Source: Chitinophagales bacterium (GTDB lineage Bacteria; Bacteroidota; Bacteroidia; Chitinophagales; CAIODY01). From it: a DNA stretch of 34,790 nucleotides. Where the stretch lies: contig CANFST010000032.1 of NCBI GenBank assembly GCA_947449695.1, positions 1-34,790 of the forward strand. Direction: 5' to 3'. Below the pieces are notes generated by a model, which was given only the letters and a program-made list of their open reading frames with translations, ran no database searches and had not been told where the DNA came from. The position numbers and the translations under genes are program-made. Shown here piece by piece: positions 33,112 to 34,790 of the stretch; positions within the stretch are counted from its first letter, which is position 1; each line of letters opens with the position of its first letter.

Positions 33112-34305
33112 CTATAATTTTTTAACTTCAATTTTAAACGCATTGCCTCTTTCAACGTAGTTGCTAAACAAATCAAAGCTAGCACATGCTGGAGAAAGAA
33201 GCACTAAATCACCTTCTTTAGATATTCTTTTTGCTTCTCTTACAGCTTCTTTCATATCAGTAAAGTTTTTTATTTTCGGATATTCATGTTTAAAGTAAGT
33301 TTGAATTTTTTTGTTGTCGATACCAAGTGTAATTATGCCCTTAACTTTTTGCTTAACTAAATCCTTCAAAACTGAATAATCATTTCCCTTGTCTAATCCT
33401 CCTGCAATCCAAATAATTGGTTGCGCAATACTTTCAAGAGCATACCAAGTTGAATTTATGTTTGTTGCTTTACTGTCATTAATATAATTAACTCCATTTA
33501 TTTGAGCGACAAATTCCATACGATGTTCTAATGAATTAAAATCAGATAAAGACTCTTTTATAATTTCATTTCGAACATTTATTTTTTTAGCTGAAAATAC
33601 ACCTTGGTCTTTTAAAACTTCATTCGATAATAGCTTTAGGAGTTTGTCGCTAATATTATTAGGGATTTCCAATTCTAATTTAATACTACCTTCTTCAATC
33701 CTATTGATTTTGAGTTCTGACTTTGGAATTTCTAAAAGAGAAGAAATTGCATTCAAAAATTTATTCTTCCTGTTCTCATCGAATGCTTCGTAATTACCCC
33801 TTAAACTAACTTCAATAGAGATTTTTTTTTGAATTTTTTTATTCATTTTCATTTCTTCTAATCCTGAATTTAAATTATTATTTGTTGAAATTGCAGTTGG
33901 TATTTGTTTCAAAGATTTCTTATGAAGATTTTCAAGTCTTAGCCATTTTTTATTTTTTAAAAAATAATTGCTTTTAGTAAATTCAGTATTCGCTTTTGGC
34001 AATAGAATAGGAATTACGAGTTTACTATTATCCTCATTTTCATTCACTAAGGCTCTTGATATTTCTTCTTCAAACCATTTTTTAGGTGTATGTTCACCGA
34101 TGAAAATAATATAATGTTTTGATGACATCATTCCTTGAGCCATTGCGGTTTGGAAATTTTCTCCAACAGCAATGTTCCATTTGTCAAACCAAACAGAAAT
34201 TTTATTTTCTTTCAAATATTTGGCAACAACTTCAACTGATGAAGAGTCTCTGTCGTCATGACTTAAAAAAACATCAAACCTAGCTTTTTTTAGATTTTTT
34301 CTCAT
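33112..34305 (-). CDS. TIR domain fused to MurD C-terminal ligase domain
   Basis: A 397-residue protein with three parts. Residues 8-140 are a TIR domain: FDVFLSHDDRD, SVWFDKWNIAVGEN, IIFIGEHTP and KWFEEEISRAL, where Glu81, four residues after Trp77, is the likely NADase glutamate. Residues 163-240 are a small alpha/beta domain (EVSLRGNYEAFDE, RIEEGSIKLELEIP) like adaptor modules of bacterial NACHT and TIR proteins. Residues about 243-397 match the MurD C-terminal domain: ESLSDFNSLEHRMEFV, NDSKATN, AGGLDKGNDYS, LLSPACASFDLF. MurD's N-terminal and P-loop domains are absent, so it is not a ligase by itself. Likely D-Glu contacts (Thr281, Lys306, Ser376, Tyr383) remain. Sensor, decoy, or chance fusion. 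Confidence 0.85.
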   Translation of the reverse strand: MRKNLKKARFDVFLSHDDRDSSSVEVVAKYLKENKISVWFDKWNIAVGENFQTAMAQGMMSSKHYIIFIGEHTPKKWFEEEISRALVNENEDNSKLVIPILLPKANTEFTKSNYFLKNKKWLRLENLHKKSLKQIPTAISTNNNLNSGLEEMKMNKKIQKKISIEVSLRGNYEAFDENRKNKFLNAISSLLEIPKSELKINRIEEGSIKLELEIPNNISDKLLKLLSNEVLKDQGVFSAKKINVRNEIIKESLSDFNSLEHRMEFVAQINGVNYINDSKATNINSTWYALESIAQPIIWIAGGLDKGNDYSVLKDLVKQKVKGIITLGIDNKKIQTYFKHEYPKIKNFTDMKEAVREAKRISKEGDLVLLSPACASFDLFSNYVERGNAFKIEVKKL

Positions 34306-34349
34306 TTAGTATTTTGAATTGAAAATATTAATTTACTGACTTATGTAGT

Positions 34350-34357
34350 CAAATGTA
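34350..34357 (-). promoter_or_regulatory. TACATTTG promoter box of the TIR-MurD gene
   Basis: Minus-strand TACATTTG, 45 bases upstream of the fusion gene's ATG, in the 121-base divergent gap with the peptidase gene. It suggests the fusion gene has its own promoter and is expressed. No clear -33 partner. Confidence 0.4.
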
Positions 34358-34426
34358 ATCAGCAATATTTTGATTTTCATTTTCTTCACCACACTTTTCT
34401 TACATTCGCTTTCTAATTTTTTCACA

Positions 34427-34790
34427 ATGCAAAAATATTTTTCGCTGCTCATCGGCAGTTTCATTATTTCATCGTGTATGAACAATAAAAACATCGAACA
34501 CAAACCCATTGCGGTTACTTATCCAGCCACTGAAAAAGGAAATGTGGTGGATGATTATTTCGGAACTAAAATCGCTGAACCTTATCGTTGGTTGGAATAC
34601 GACACAGCTGAAAATGTAAAGAATTGGGTGAACGAAGAAAATAAATGCACTGAAAATTATTTATCGCAAGTTCCTTTCCGTAGCAAGATTCATCAGCGTT
34701 TGGAAGAAATCTGGAACTATCCTAAATTTTCTTCGCCATTCAAAAAGGGTGATTATTTTTTCTTTTATAAAAATGATGGTTTGCAAAATC
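34427..34790 (+). CDS. Prolyl oligopeptidase (S9 family) lipoprotein, N-terminal part
   Basis: The frame from ATG 34427 stays open to the window end (121 codons). A lipoprotein signal (MQKYFSLLIGSFIISSC, Cys17) precedes the N-terminal segment typical of S9A prolyl oligopeptidases: VVDDYFGTKIAEPYRWLEYD (D-P-Y-R-W-L-E type), VKNWVNEENKCTENYL, then KGDYFFFYKNDGLQN entering the beta-propeller. The catalytic domain is outside the window. It is divergent from the TIR-MurD gene. Confidence 0.9.
   Translation, partial: MQKYFSLLIGSFIISSCMNNKNIEHKPIAVTYPATEKGNVVDDYFGTKIAEPYRWLEYDTAENVKNWVNEENKCTENYLSQVPFRSKIHQRLEEIWNYPKFSSPFKKGDYFFFYKNDGLQN

Noticed and set aside
33087-33185. A longer HAD protein starting at 33185
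   Set aside because: The extra 33 residues overlap the end of the TIR-MurD gene in another frame and do not resemble the family; the HAD nucleophile motif follows the ATG at 33086.
33112-33582. An ordinary murD gene
   Set aside because: Only the C-terminal third is present; there is no UDP-binding N-domain and no P-loop GxGKTT, and the reading frame begins with a TIR domain.

Overview
The window is AT-rich bacterial DNA, almost certainly from a member of the Bacteroidota. The evidence is two proteins ending in type IX secretion (T9SS) sorting domains, a tandem pair of OmpA-family proteins with thrombospondin type-3 repeats, DUF4294 and DUF3943 family members, a bacillithiol gene (bshA), a two-domain malic enzyme, and promoter boxes of the Bacteroidota TAnnTTTG type. 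I cannot place it more finely. I see no tRNA or rRNA gene, CRISPR array, insertion sequence, integrase or transposase. No gap between genes exceeds 300 bases.

Layout. 1-4000: the 3' end of a repeat-rich T9SS-secreted protein, a Rossmann/DUF2520 protein, and a two-gene unit of a T9SS-exported PKD protein and a PagL-like acyloxyacyl hydrolase. 4079-5658: a DUF502 membrane protein and a zinc-dependent phospholipase C-like protein. 5668-15600: an accessory island. It is bounded on the left by a 69-bp diverged copy of the start of a helicase gene and on the right by the intact helicase. Between them lie a WYL regulator, a divergent AAA ATPase, a small membrane protein, an unrecognised 286-aa protein, a GNAT acetyltransferase, a uracil-DNA-glycosylase-like protein, an acyl-carrier-like small protein lacking the modification serine, and a DUF1016 nuclease. 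The helicase itself carries a C-terminal nuclease. This is a plausible defence or DNA-processing neighbourhood.

15610-25466: two unrecognised genes, then housekeeping and envelope genes, mostly on the minus strand: bshA, an outer-membrane barrel protein, tyrS with a DUF4294 gene, a GNAT, maeB and murB. 25622-28816: the two OmpA paralogues behind a clear promoter and followed by a strong terminator. 29034-31668: a DUF3943 gene broken by a one-base slip, a PAP2 phosphatase, and the in-frame tail of a second PAP2 gene. 31700-33086: tsaB and a convergent YjjG-type HAD phosphatase.

The most striking object is the minus-strand gene at 33112-34305. A TIR domain and a small alpha/beta adaptor-like domain are fused in frame to the C-terminal domain of MurD, without MurD's N-terminal and ATPase domains. 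The D-Glu-binding residues appear to be kept. It could be a TIR effector with a cell-wall-enzyme decoy or ligand sensor, or a chance recombination product. The window ends in the start of an S9-family prolyl oligopeptidase lipoprotein.
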